From assembly GCF_029227915.1 (NCBI RefSeq), contig NC_079877.1, positions 13,515,351 to 13,579,350 on the forward strand: a stretch of 64,000 bases of DNA. Reading direction: 5' to 3'. The position numbers and the translations under genes were made by a program. Source of the DNA: Hydractinia symbiolongicarpus (lineage: Eukaryota > Cnidaria > Hydrozoa > Anthoathecata > Hydractiniidae). Shown piece after piece: positions 13,201-21,695 of the stretch. How positions within the stretch are numbered: the stretch's first letter is position 1; every line of letters begins with the position of its first letter. Below the pieces are notes generated by a model, which saw only the letters and a program-made list of their open reading frames with translations, was not told where the DNA came from and searched no databases.

Positions 13201-14822
13201 CAGTTATTTGTCACTCTCCCTCCCCTTTGATTTCAAAAGTACTTTTGCGGTCATTTTGTTACGACTCCCTCCCCCTTACTTTACGAAAATTTAGAAAGAT
13301 CTCACTATTTTACGCTAATAATTTGTGCTAATTAAAATGTGTAACAAGAAGCCCTGGGGGCTCTAAGAATTTCCGCGCGCTACCAAAATATTTGATGAAA
13401 ACCTGCTAATTCGTTGTGTTATTGTGCCAAACATTCGAAGGGGTTTGGTGCATGAACCTCTGAAGATAAAGCACACCAGTGACATTATATCTTACAACAA
13501 ACGCAAACAAAACGAAACGTGTCATTAAACTCACACTTTAAAAGAAATTGCTAACAAAAAATACAGCCTATCATTCATGGTTGAAAGTCTTGCAATTGAA
13601 CGTTGATGGTCTTAAACGGCATTAGTTGACAAAAAATCAAAATTTTGATGTGACCATCATTTTCAGCATACTTTTTTTATTAACTGTGTCAATTTTTGTC
13701 GAAAATAAAGCAGTTTTAATTTTTGGATAAATTTTAGTCTGAAATGACATTTAGGTGACAAAAAATCAAACTTTTGTACCATAATCATTTTCAGCATACT
13801 TTATTTGTTAACTGTGCCAGATTTAGCCGAAAATGAAGTGGTTTTAATTTTTGGACCAATTTTGGCCTAAAATGGCATTTAGGTGACAAAAATCAAAATT
13901 TTGATGTCACCATTATGTTCAGCATACTTTTTTTGTTAACTTTGCCAATTTTTGTTGAAAATGAAGTAGTTTTAATTTTTGGACCAATTTTGGCCTAAAA
14001 TGACATTTAAGGTGACAAAAAACCAAAATTTTGATGTCACCATCATGTTCAGCATACTTTATTTGTTAACTGTGCCAAATTTTGTTGAGAATAAAGTAGT
14101 TCTAATTTTTGGACCAATTTTGGCCTAAAATGACATTTAGGTGACTAAAATCAAAATTATTATGTGACCATTATGTTCAGCATACTTTTTTTGTTAAATG
14201 TGCCAAATTTTGTCGAAAACAAATACCAATTTTAGCCTGAAACGTCAATACGAGACTTCCCAGTAGTTAAGGAGCTTGGGTACGAAGTTTACATCTGTGA
14301 CGGAGCAACGTGAAATCCCAGGGTCGATTCGATGCTCCGAAAGAAAAAAACGACGGTTTTAAAGAATTTCCTATGCCTTCGGGCGCGGAAATTCAATAAT
14401 GTGTAAGCAAAAATAATAATTATTTTTATTTTTTTATTTTAGCTTCGGGTGTTTCAGTGCGAAACATTGACAGACACGCTTACGAAATAGCGACACTAGC
14501 CACTCGCTTAATCGCTGCGACCAAGTCCTTTCAACTGCCCCAGTCACCATCCGTGAAAGTCATGCTGCGAATTGGTGTTTTTACCGGACCAGTAGTCAGC
14601 GGTACGGTATTTTCATCCGGTGCTCCGAATTACATGATAATAGGCGATGCTATAAACTATGCAAGCATAATGGAAAATGAAAGTTTGCCAAATTTTGTTC
14701 ACGCTTCGAAGAAGACTGCGATGCTGCTGAGTCATAGTGATTTTGATATAATGGGTCGCACATCATTCAAGTTAAAAGTAGACAATCAATATCATAAAAC
14801 GTATTGGTTGTACGAAAAATAA
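4221..14822 (+). CDS. Receptor guanylyl-cyclase-like protein with CTLD, F5/8-discoidin, ApeC, EGF, TM, kinase-homology and degenerate cyclase domains
   Basis: Seven exons: 4221-5162, 5513-5864, 6214-8673, 8808-8990, 9273-9539, 9795-10325 and 14443-14822. They sum to 5115 nt (1704 residues plus stop) with every phase matching. The start ATG (CAACATGG) leads a signal peptide (LLLCIGILFFQC, residues 11-22). Domains: C-type lectin about 32-132, ending CGKQLPFLCE, with no EPN/QPD calcium motif; F5/8C discoidin about 141-299, ending CLRLELYG; ApeC about 325-500 (PPGRYCIYRF, IMFCCRND, PFYLFPSTNTC, FFCYYTPE); a long N-glycosylation-rich region that may be a decayed ANF-type ligand-binding fold; EGF modules about 973-1050; TM about 1056-1080; kinase-homology domain (VFIKCF, MEHGRLKSTN, KITDIGL, LWTAPEH, CWAEEPNERP); signalling helix (LLSRVFPPIIAEQIK); class III cyclase fold from about 1519 to the end. 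Key catalytic residues are replaced, so it is probably an inactive cyclase. An AATAAA overlaps the stop codon. Confidence 0.9.
10505..10597. mobile_element. Degenerate MITE of the CAACCTCG...CGAGGTTG family
   Basis: It begins TTCCCCTTAGCCCCG and ends TCCCTGGGGACAAGGTTAG, about 92 bp apart. The ends match the terminal repeats of the intact copy at 16387-16486. It lies in the last intron of the receptor-cyclase gene. Confidence 0.45.
11032..12009 (-). CDS. Rhodopsin-class (family A) G-protein-coupled receptor, single exon
   Basis: An uninterrupted 325-residue frame begins MVYPNLSVTS, with an N-glycosylation site (NLS), and has seven hydrophobic segments. Family A landmarks: TM1 INFNMMFL, TM2 aspartate in CVIDLISA, a TM3 cysteine (ITYCSLRTF), DRY replaced by EQY (ITIEQYTAIVYP), TM4 tryptophan (VVSWFIASIW), TM6 proline (SISYVPIAF), and TM7 NPxxY as NPIVYYW. 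TM7 has no retinal-binding lysine (LLSLCNTFINP), so it is not an opsin. The loop before TM6 is basic (NELNRRNKAVR). The ligand cannot be inferred; the amine, melanocortin and adenosine branches are all possible. The gene lies wholly inside the last intron of the receptor-cyclase gene, on the opposite strand. Many cnidarian GPCRs are intronless and spread by duplication or retroposition. Confidence 0.9.
   Translation of the reverse strand: MVYPNLSVTSDALKWRFCYGHEKISYTPSARMYYLVIGSFYIVISLLAINFNMMFLTTIRRNRRLHRLSNYLLVFLCVIDLISACVIMPSYAVILAARYQNITYCSLRTFTSIAGYCLASMSFISILSITIEQYTAIVYPFFHQSHVTLKSITQIIVVSWFIASIWCVGAWFIEGLWITYQTFLGCFIFLTYVFIIYCYSRLFILVKHTEKRMHSTRKQFETKNELNRRNKAVRTSSLIILAFSISYVPIAFITIWRYFYGATVFERTFIYEGVHLLSLCNTFINPIVYYWRLSDVRREILKLFWVKTRKNSVKYSQEEAITCVK
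12130..12192. repeat. (AAAT)n microsatellite
   Basis: About 15 units of AAAT with a few ATTA/CAAA interruptions, upstream of the GPCR start and inside the last intron of the receptor-cyclase gene. Confidence 0.9.
12657..12715. repeat. Near-perfect 29-bp inverted repeat (hairpin)
   Basis: GTTGCAACTATGTATCTGAC (12657 on) is mirrored by the arm ending at 12715 (...GATACATAGTTGCAAC), with a loop of about 1-3 bases and two mismatches. It abuts CAACCTTGTCCCCAGGAC, which resembles one end of the common short MITE family here, so it is probably a fold-back transposon relic. Confidence 0.65.
13625..14250. repeat. Five-copy tandem repeat, period about 129 bp
   Basis: The word GGTGACAAAAAATCAAA recurs with starts near 13628, 13757, 13885, 14014 and 14143 (spacings 129, 128, 129, 129). 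Each unit also has a TTCAGCATACTTT word and ATTTTTGGACCAATTTT. Copies differ by a few per cent to over 10%, and the last is truncated. It lies within the final intron of the receptor-cyclase gene, about 190 bases before its last exon. Confidence 0.9.
14262..14340 (+). repeat. Possible tRNA-derived SINE remnant
   Basis: CCAGTAGTTAAGGAGCTTGG resembles a pol III A box, and CCCAGGGTCGATTCGATGCT about 45 bases on resembles a B box. No tRNA cloverleaf closes. It sits just upstream of the last receptor-cyclase exon. Confidence 0.3.
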
Positions 14823-17800
14823 ATTAGCACCATACACCAATCACATATTTGAATGATAAGTCTTAACAAAGCACAGGAAGCTGAACGTGCGGGGATTTTT
14901 ATTTTAGTTCTGACATGGGACTTCGCGTGATGTGTAAATAGGCGTTTGCTTCAGAATTTAAGAAATTGTTAAAAATAACTGTATATATAATTTCCATATG
15001 AGATTTTCATATTAAGATGGCGCCGTTAAACCTAAAATAAGTTTGCTGAGTGGTATATATTTTCTTTGTATTTATTTGGGTGCGACTTTCTGTCTTAAAA
15101 TTGTTGTTTTTCACAAAATTAAAATTTTACTCTACTGAAGCTTTTGTTAACTTCATTTTACTGCTTGAATGGTGTAAAATAACTAGCTCGTGTAAACAAG
15201 ACCAAAAGTTTAGTTAAAATATTGGTTGTATATTTAAAATTATATTTATTTAAACATGTACTTCGAAGTTCCTAAATTTTTGAAAATATATATTGTACCT
15301 AATTTTTAAAAGGAATATATTTTATTTTCAACATTTCGATACGTTTTCAACGAGAATAAAAACCTGTAATATCATTAATTATCTTGAATGCTTAAATGTT
15401 TTGTTCATTTGAGAAGGACTATGTCAAATCAGAGCCAACGGCGCGCCTTGTGGAGTGGAGAGGCGATAAAATGGCGCCTACCATGGCTGGTCCACTAAAA
15501 GAAATTCCAGATTTCCAAAATGGCCTTGAATTGTTTAATCGCTGGCCCTGGAAGCGTAGTTGATAAAAATTATTTCATCAAAAAGGGCAATATTTCGTTA
15601 TAGATAGTCTTAAATTCCCAATGCTTGCAAACACCAAACCGATGACAGAAAGCGTGTTGAATCGGTTTTCATGGTTTGTCATCATAAGAAACCACTAAAA
15701 TTTGAAAATTCTTTTACTTCTGACTTTTATTTAAAAATATCTGACTGAAAGAAATAACTGCTTGCTTTCTACAGGATAGAACTAACTATACCAGATAGCG
15801 CTACTAGTTAAAAGTCAAGTTAATCTATATTTCGCTTGAATTTGTTTCAGTAATGTAACCCAAATCACCCGCGTAGATAAATTAAGAGAATTTAGGAAAA
15901 CCTGTTGGTTTTACCACCTGTTGGTTTTACTACTTATGAATTGACAAAAATATGCCCATGAATATACTGAAGTTTTGTCAGGCTAAAATCCTTGTTCTTT
16001 AAAAACAACAACGATCCGGATTTTGCCAATCCAGGAAAAAATAAATTCTCTTGCATTAGACACTTCATGAATTTCATGGTTTTGAAACTTTTACTTTATG
16101 AAATTCACACATAAGTATTTATTGGTCATGACTTCGTTAAAACAATCTCTCCTATTTATATTCGAGTTGCAATAATTTCAGTGTCTTGAATGCTTTTTAT
16201 TGATCAGGGTGGTCTGTTGTTTATATTTTGCACTCTAGTATTCATTGTCTTGGACACAAAACCAAAATATACGTCACTCGGATCTTCGTCTATTCCTTTT
16301 TTTTATAAAAAGAATTGGTAGTATGTTAGATTGCTTGGATACTAGGGACTTTTGTTTCGACAAAAACATTTTTATGGTGTGCATCCCAACCTCGTCCCCA
16401 GGGCCTCTAAGATTTAACGGGATAGCTCCATAGCTGTCCTGCTGTCCAGATATTATAGGCGTAGAAAAACCCTGGGGACAAGGTTGCACTTCCCCTGTAC
16501 ACAGAATACTGTTTATGGAACTTAATTCAGAAGTCGATTATACGTATTTTTAACTAGTAGAAAGATATCATTGCAGCTGCCAAAGTGTAAAAAACCTATA
16601 TCAAATTTATTGTTAAAAAAAAGAGAAACAAATGGCTAACATGATTTATTCAACAAACTGTTGCTCATTTAAGAAAATTAAAGTATTTGTGTGAAAAGTT
16701 AAAGACAAAAAATTGCAACCTCGATCCCAGGTCCTGTTGCATTTTTTTCATATGACACGCCTTATATCAAAAAACGCTACAGGCCCTGGAATTGAAGTTT
16801 AAAAAATGCTTTAGCGCCATAACTTGTGTTGGACCTTAACCTGTCACATGGCAATTAATAATCCTGAACCATCTAATGACTTTCTCCTGACATCAACAAA
16901 TTTTTACATATCCTATTAAATTACTTTACATTAAATGGTTCTTTTAAAAATAGGCGTGTCAAGTCACCTGCATAAAAAGTTTCAAAAAATATTTCTTTCG
17001 TTTGCTATTTCAAAATGATCAAAAATCAAAAAATTTAGGACATTTCTTTAGCCGTTTTAATGTTATTAACGATATTTTCGCATCGTTGTCCCGATGTCAG
17101 AAAAGATACAGGAAACCTGAGGACGAGGTTGTTGGAGATTTTTGCCCTAGTGCTATAACACTAATCGCCTTTTTATGTAGATAATTATACTTTTCTTTTA
17201 CCGAAATATACCGCGCTTGGGATTATTTAAGGCAATGTCTCGGGTTTCCAGAGAGCAGGATGACAGTCCATGAGGAATTAAGAGATTGTATTTTTACATT
17301 AATGTTTTTTCCTGGCCACGCTGACGAGCCTCCGTCCAACAGATTTACTAATTAAAAAACAGTTTCCAGGGTAAAACAGTCTTGAAACTATATTATGTTC
17401 ACAAAATACATTTGTCTTTTTCTAGCTAAAGAATTTTGGAGACAGATTAATGCTTTACTGTCCGCAAAAAAATTGAAATGATTTCAACTTCTTCTGTTCG
17501 GTTATCAACCAATCGGAAATCGGAATTATACGACAGAACCGTTACGTTGTAAGTGAAAAATCACCTTAAAACATTGGTAACGAGGTTCTTTTTGTCCCTT
17601 TAAGGCTATTTTAGCACTTCTCAGTAAAAGTTTCCACCCAAAAATCTGGCAAAGGGGAGTCTTACAGCGTCTTTCAAGTTTTTTTGCTTTGTCAGGAGGC
17701 TGACCTGCAAAGAAAATTGGCTAGATCCGCCCCCATGCTTTTGACTTTAGAAAAATAAACAAAATAGAGTAATTAATAAATTTTTTCCTGTGTGGTCCTT

Positions 17801-18219
17801 ATTTATACAATGTTGCTCTTCGGGTCCTTATTTATACAATGTTGCTCTGTGTGGTCTGTGCGTATTTATGCTTGTTTGGTCCAGTTCTGTAGTCATTCTT
17901 TGAATTCTTCTACTTTAAAATTTCACTGGCCTTGCAACAAGCGATACACCGCTACATAATATTTCAGAAAAAGAATTTGAGAAGTTGGATTCGTGTTATA
18001 GAAGCACGAATATGCTCACTGTTTTCCTATGATGACGAAAGGTCCCACACAGTCAAATAGATTATATAAACTTATCCACTGTGCCGGGAAATTTATTAAA
18101 CTTAGTAATAATTTAACTCTTTAAATGACATGTTCGTGGGAACGTATGTTAATACTTTATAGAAACATATACATGGTCGTTCAGCACATATATTTTATGG
18201 TAATATTTCGACCTCCGTA
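14823..18219. other. Gene-poor interval downstream of the receptor-cyclase gene
   Basis: No coding sequence recognised. It contains the short MITE at 16387-16486, related fragments near 16717-16795 (GCAACCTCGATCCCAGG) and 17090-17135 (CTGAGGACGAGGTTG), and a short direct repeat at 17796-17845 (GTCCTTATTTATACAATGTT, two copies). The remainder is AT-rich with no clear signal. Confidence 0.45.
16387..16486. mobile_element. 100-bp MITE with terminal inverted repeats CAACCTCGTCCCCAGGG
   Basis: Left end CAACCTCGTCCCCAGGG and right end CCCTGGGGACAAGGTTG are near-perfect inverted copies. The interior is short and AT-balanced with no coding capacity. This is the clearest member of a family also seen at 20245-20351, 26884-26979, 41753-41852 and, more decayed, in many other places. 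Confidence 0.8.
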
Positions 18220-18735
18220 TTGGAGGTCTTCATCAGACTATACAAAATTTTATAACGGTTGTCATTACATAGACATCAAATCGACGTCACTGCAACGACT
18301 TCCGTTTAGGTACGCGAACATTGGCTTCCAGAATTTCGTCGTCACATACTGACCATCGTCTAGATTAAGACCATGTTAACTACGCGGTGACGTGTCCTGG
18401 AACTGTATTTCCAATGCTTTGCGTACCTTACGATCAAATTTATTAAATTCTTGTTTAAGCATTTTCGCAGTGTTCCAATCATAACCAGCATTACAAGAAC
18501 TAGAGTGAAATGAAACTCCTGACCCACTCTACTTCAAGCGGGTAGCGATTTTCAACTTCGTCTCCCCGACATATTTTTTGCCGCATTTGCATGGGATAAT
18601 GTATACGCCAGGTTGACTTAGTGGTGGTAGTTGGCATTTGTTTTTCGATGTTAATATTGTCTGAAGATTACCAGAGCTTTTAAAGACAGTTTTATAGCCG
18701 GCTTTGCGAAATGACTTACGTAATTTTGGACTCAT
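18220..18735 (-). pseudogene. Penelope-like retroelement remnant: GIY-YIG endonuclease tail
   Basis: Minus-strand reading shows a GIY-YIG nuclease core (PGVYIIPCKCGKKYVGETK), a stop after IATRLK near 18529, then in other frames the rest of the domain: AGYDWNTAKMLKQEFNKF, RKVRKALEIQFQDTSPR, and GQYVTTKFWKPMFAY. The terminal hairpin words (TTTCGACCTCC/GGAGGTCTTCATC near 18207-18236) fit the 3' end of such elements. The reverse-transcriptase part is missing (5' truncation), and stops and a frameshift break the frame. It lies about 250 bp beyond the 3' end of the Wnt gene. Confidence 0.75.
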
Positions 18736-18988
18736 TAGTAATAATTTATTTTATAAAGTGGAGATTTTACACAAAAAATATTTTTAAGGAGTTTATTTAC
18801 ATTGCACTACGTTTTCAAAGTTTTCTTTACCGAATTTAAACACATCAAACACTTCTTCGCTAATCATCATTGTTTATTGCGTAGCGACATTTTGGGCCAT
18901 GTTGGCCATTGTCTATCTCGATTGCTAAATATAGCATATAACGCAGAGCATTTTTATTTAATTTTCGTCACAATTATCCCATCTTGAC

Positions 18989-21695
18989 TCACAAACATTC
19001 GAAAACCTGCTTCATACTGATGCAGTTATCACACACCACTTTACAACAATACACAAACTTGCAACGACATTGCGAATTCACCTCGATTAACTTCCCTCGA
19101 TAACCTCTACCACAACACAAGTTCTCACAACTATCTTGTTTTGAATTATCAAGGACACAACGTCGTCCAGCTGTAGCACACACTTGGTCTGTTTCTTCAA
19201 GATAGACAAGCTTGTCCACGTGCTCATCTTTAACCTGGTAGGGTAATTTTGACATCTGACCCTTATTGAGTGACGCCTTTGGAGGACGATTAAAGTCATG
19301 CTGAAAAAGTTTGACTGCTTTTTTGTACCTTTCGAATATTCCAGCAGCCGCTTCATTCAGTGGTATAATTCTTCTATAACAAAATTTTCTAGGGCAACCA
19401 CCTGTGGCTCCAGTGCATACGCAAGTTACTTCTTCACCAGTACCAAGCGCCTAAATAAAAATAAAATACTAAGCATACCAACTTTTTGTTACCAGACCTT
19501 GATACGTTACCGTATGTGACCGATGCAACTTAAGTTGGTCCACACGACGGTCCTTACGGAAGATAGTCGGTTATTTAGAGAAATATCTCGGATTTTACTT
19601 AATATCAATCTGTTAAGCCTTCGTTCGGACAAAGTATTGGGTTTTACGATACTGACTAACGATCGTTAGTCATCCAGTAGCAAGGCGAAGGATCTAGCCT
19701 GATTTTTTTGTAACCTTGGCACGTACGGTCGTTACGAATTTTCGGCAAATTGAGAATTACATTTTAGGTTAAAAAACTGCATAAGTCCCAAAAATCAGTA
19801 ATTACCTTTAGTCCAATTTGTATATTATGTTTACGAACTGCAATTTCTTCGGCTTGTCGCTCGTTCTTTGGAAGAAGTCGGAAACCAAGATTAGTGAAAG
19901 TTTGAGTGAAACGCTTGCCGTGTTGTACAATTCCTTTACATGGTATTATCTTATCAATATTTGATAAGTCAGTCGAATTAACGATACTTGATGGGAATGA
20001 GACTCTCCTGTTGTGTTGACATGAACAATCTGGAATTTGCCCCATTTTGCAACGTCGTGATATTGTGATAGCCAATGAGGCTGCTGATAGAGCGTATACA
20101 AGTGCGGATTGTTTTGTGTCTAAATTTATACAAAATAACACAGAATATTAAAATAAATAAATAGAGTTATAAAAGAATTGAAATTATACAAAATACTTTG
20201 GTAAATAAAAAAAAAATATCAGTGGAAAAAAAGCCCTTTGTGCTCAACATCGTCCCGCAGGGTTTGTTGCCTTTTTGACATCGAGGCTGCGGCGCCGTCA
20301 AGTAAGCGCTGGCGGCTTTGACATTAGGCAACAAACTCTCAGGACGGTGATGGTTTTTACTTTCAATTTTTTTCCAACTGGTACTTTTGATCTTTTATTC
20401 AGTGTTTTAGCCATAAAAATTGAAAAAAATACAAAAATCTTATTTTCAGGTTGCTACACTGCTTTTAGTGAGACATAACAAAAAACACAAAATGCTTGAA
20501 TTAGCGCCATTGTTTTTTTATCTCATGAAATTTTCAGCGGAGAAAATGCGCCAAAACCTTTTAAAAATTTGGACAAAATTCGCGGAAAATTTGAGCCTAT
20601 TTTAAAATGTATTGCGTGTGCTTACAAAGTTAAATCCATAGCGTTTGTCTTGTGCGTGCAGTTTTACATGCTATATTACTTTAAGGGTAGTAACCTTCGC
20701 GTATCATAAAAATTCGCGAAATTAATGAAATAAATTTTTACGCTTTGCGGTTTTTGAAACAAATTTCGCGGAAACAACTTTCACGAATCGAGATAAAGAT
20801 TATTTTTGCTTGAAAAAACTTTTGCGAATAAGCAAAAAATAAATATAATATATAAATTAAAGTAACTTATTTGTGACTTATTTGAAATATTAGTCGGGGA
20901 AAAGTAAATTGTAATTCAAAAGTGACTTCCCTGACTATATTTTAACCCGACGAAATTTCCCCCCGGCTTTTTCCCCCTGATAATGTTTTTTTTCACTACT
21001 GAGCGCTTGGTTGAAATGAGCATATTTTTCGGTAGACTAAATCAACGTTTTTTTACTATATCCAAAAATCATTTACAAAGCAAAGCATTTTGGGATATGA
21101 GATTTTGCTGAGTAATGTTTTTTATTTTCAACATAGCAACAAATTCTTTTAGTTTCATTAAAGGGCAGTTGTCAAAACATTTAACTCCAATCTTACCTTT
21201 AAAAAAAATACAATTTAAAGGGAGTCTAAACTGTCAATCAAACAACTCATTTAAACTTCCGTTTAACAATATAGGTTTCCATAGGTTCAGACATTAACAA
21301 ACTTGCCGTAAATTTTCATGCATGCCACAAACTTTTGGCTAGTTCACCTTCTCACAATTCTTTTCATCGGAAGAACTTTTATCAATATCAGTTATTCCCC
21401 TACGTGACGCTCTGTTAAAATGTGGCGTTGCATAAAAACAGTTATTTCAAAACCCTTACCCTTTCTTAGATCCTCATTAAATGTTGGCGCTTCTTTTATC
21501 ACATGACAATCCCACTTTTGTTTGTTCAAATGGTGTATGCACTCCTCCTTAGCGTCGATTACAGCTTCCTGCACAAATGTCATCCATGGAAAGTGTTTTT
21601 TGCAGAAGCGAACTTGTTTTCCAGTGAAACCATAATCTTTCGTACACACTTGGTTGACCGCCCAAATTTCGTTATTGGAGTATTTCTGTAACGCC
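18989..21695 (-). CDS. Divergent Wnt-family secreted signalling protein (three exons seen, 5' exon not found)
   Basis: Exons on the minus strand: 21695-21460, 20119-19806 and 19450-18989. Phases are consistent, giving about 337 residues. Exon one holds the N-terminal Wnt region (QVCTKDYGFTGKQVRFC, then EECIHHLNKQKWDC). Exon two has SALVYALSAASLAITISRRC and a CSCQHNRR motif. Exon three has the hairpin region (VTCVCTGATGGCPRKFCYRR) and the C-terminal cysteine-rich domain (LVYLEE, DSCENLCCGRGY, CRCKFVYCCKVVC). Wnts act on Frizzled/LRP receptors, and their hairpin serine normally carries palmitoleate. Here CHGxSGSC reads CTGATGGC, so that serine is glycine (codon at 19397-19399). The usual WGGCSDN-type motif is also altered (PCKGIVQHGKRFTQTF). 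The signal-peptide exon should lie upstream of 21695 and end in phase 2; I could not place it. Confidence 0.9.
20245..20351. mobile_element. Short MITE in a Wnt intron
   Basis: CAACATCGTCCCGCAGGGTT at the left and AACTCTCAGGACGGTGATGG at the right are inverted relatives of the CAACCTCG family ends, with secondary inverted repeats inside (TTTGTTGCC/GGCAACAAA, GCGGCGCCG). It lies in the intron between Wnt exons 21695-21460 and 20119-19806. Confidence 0.6.
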
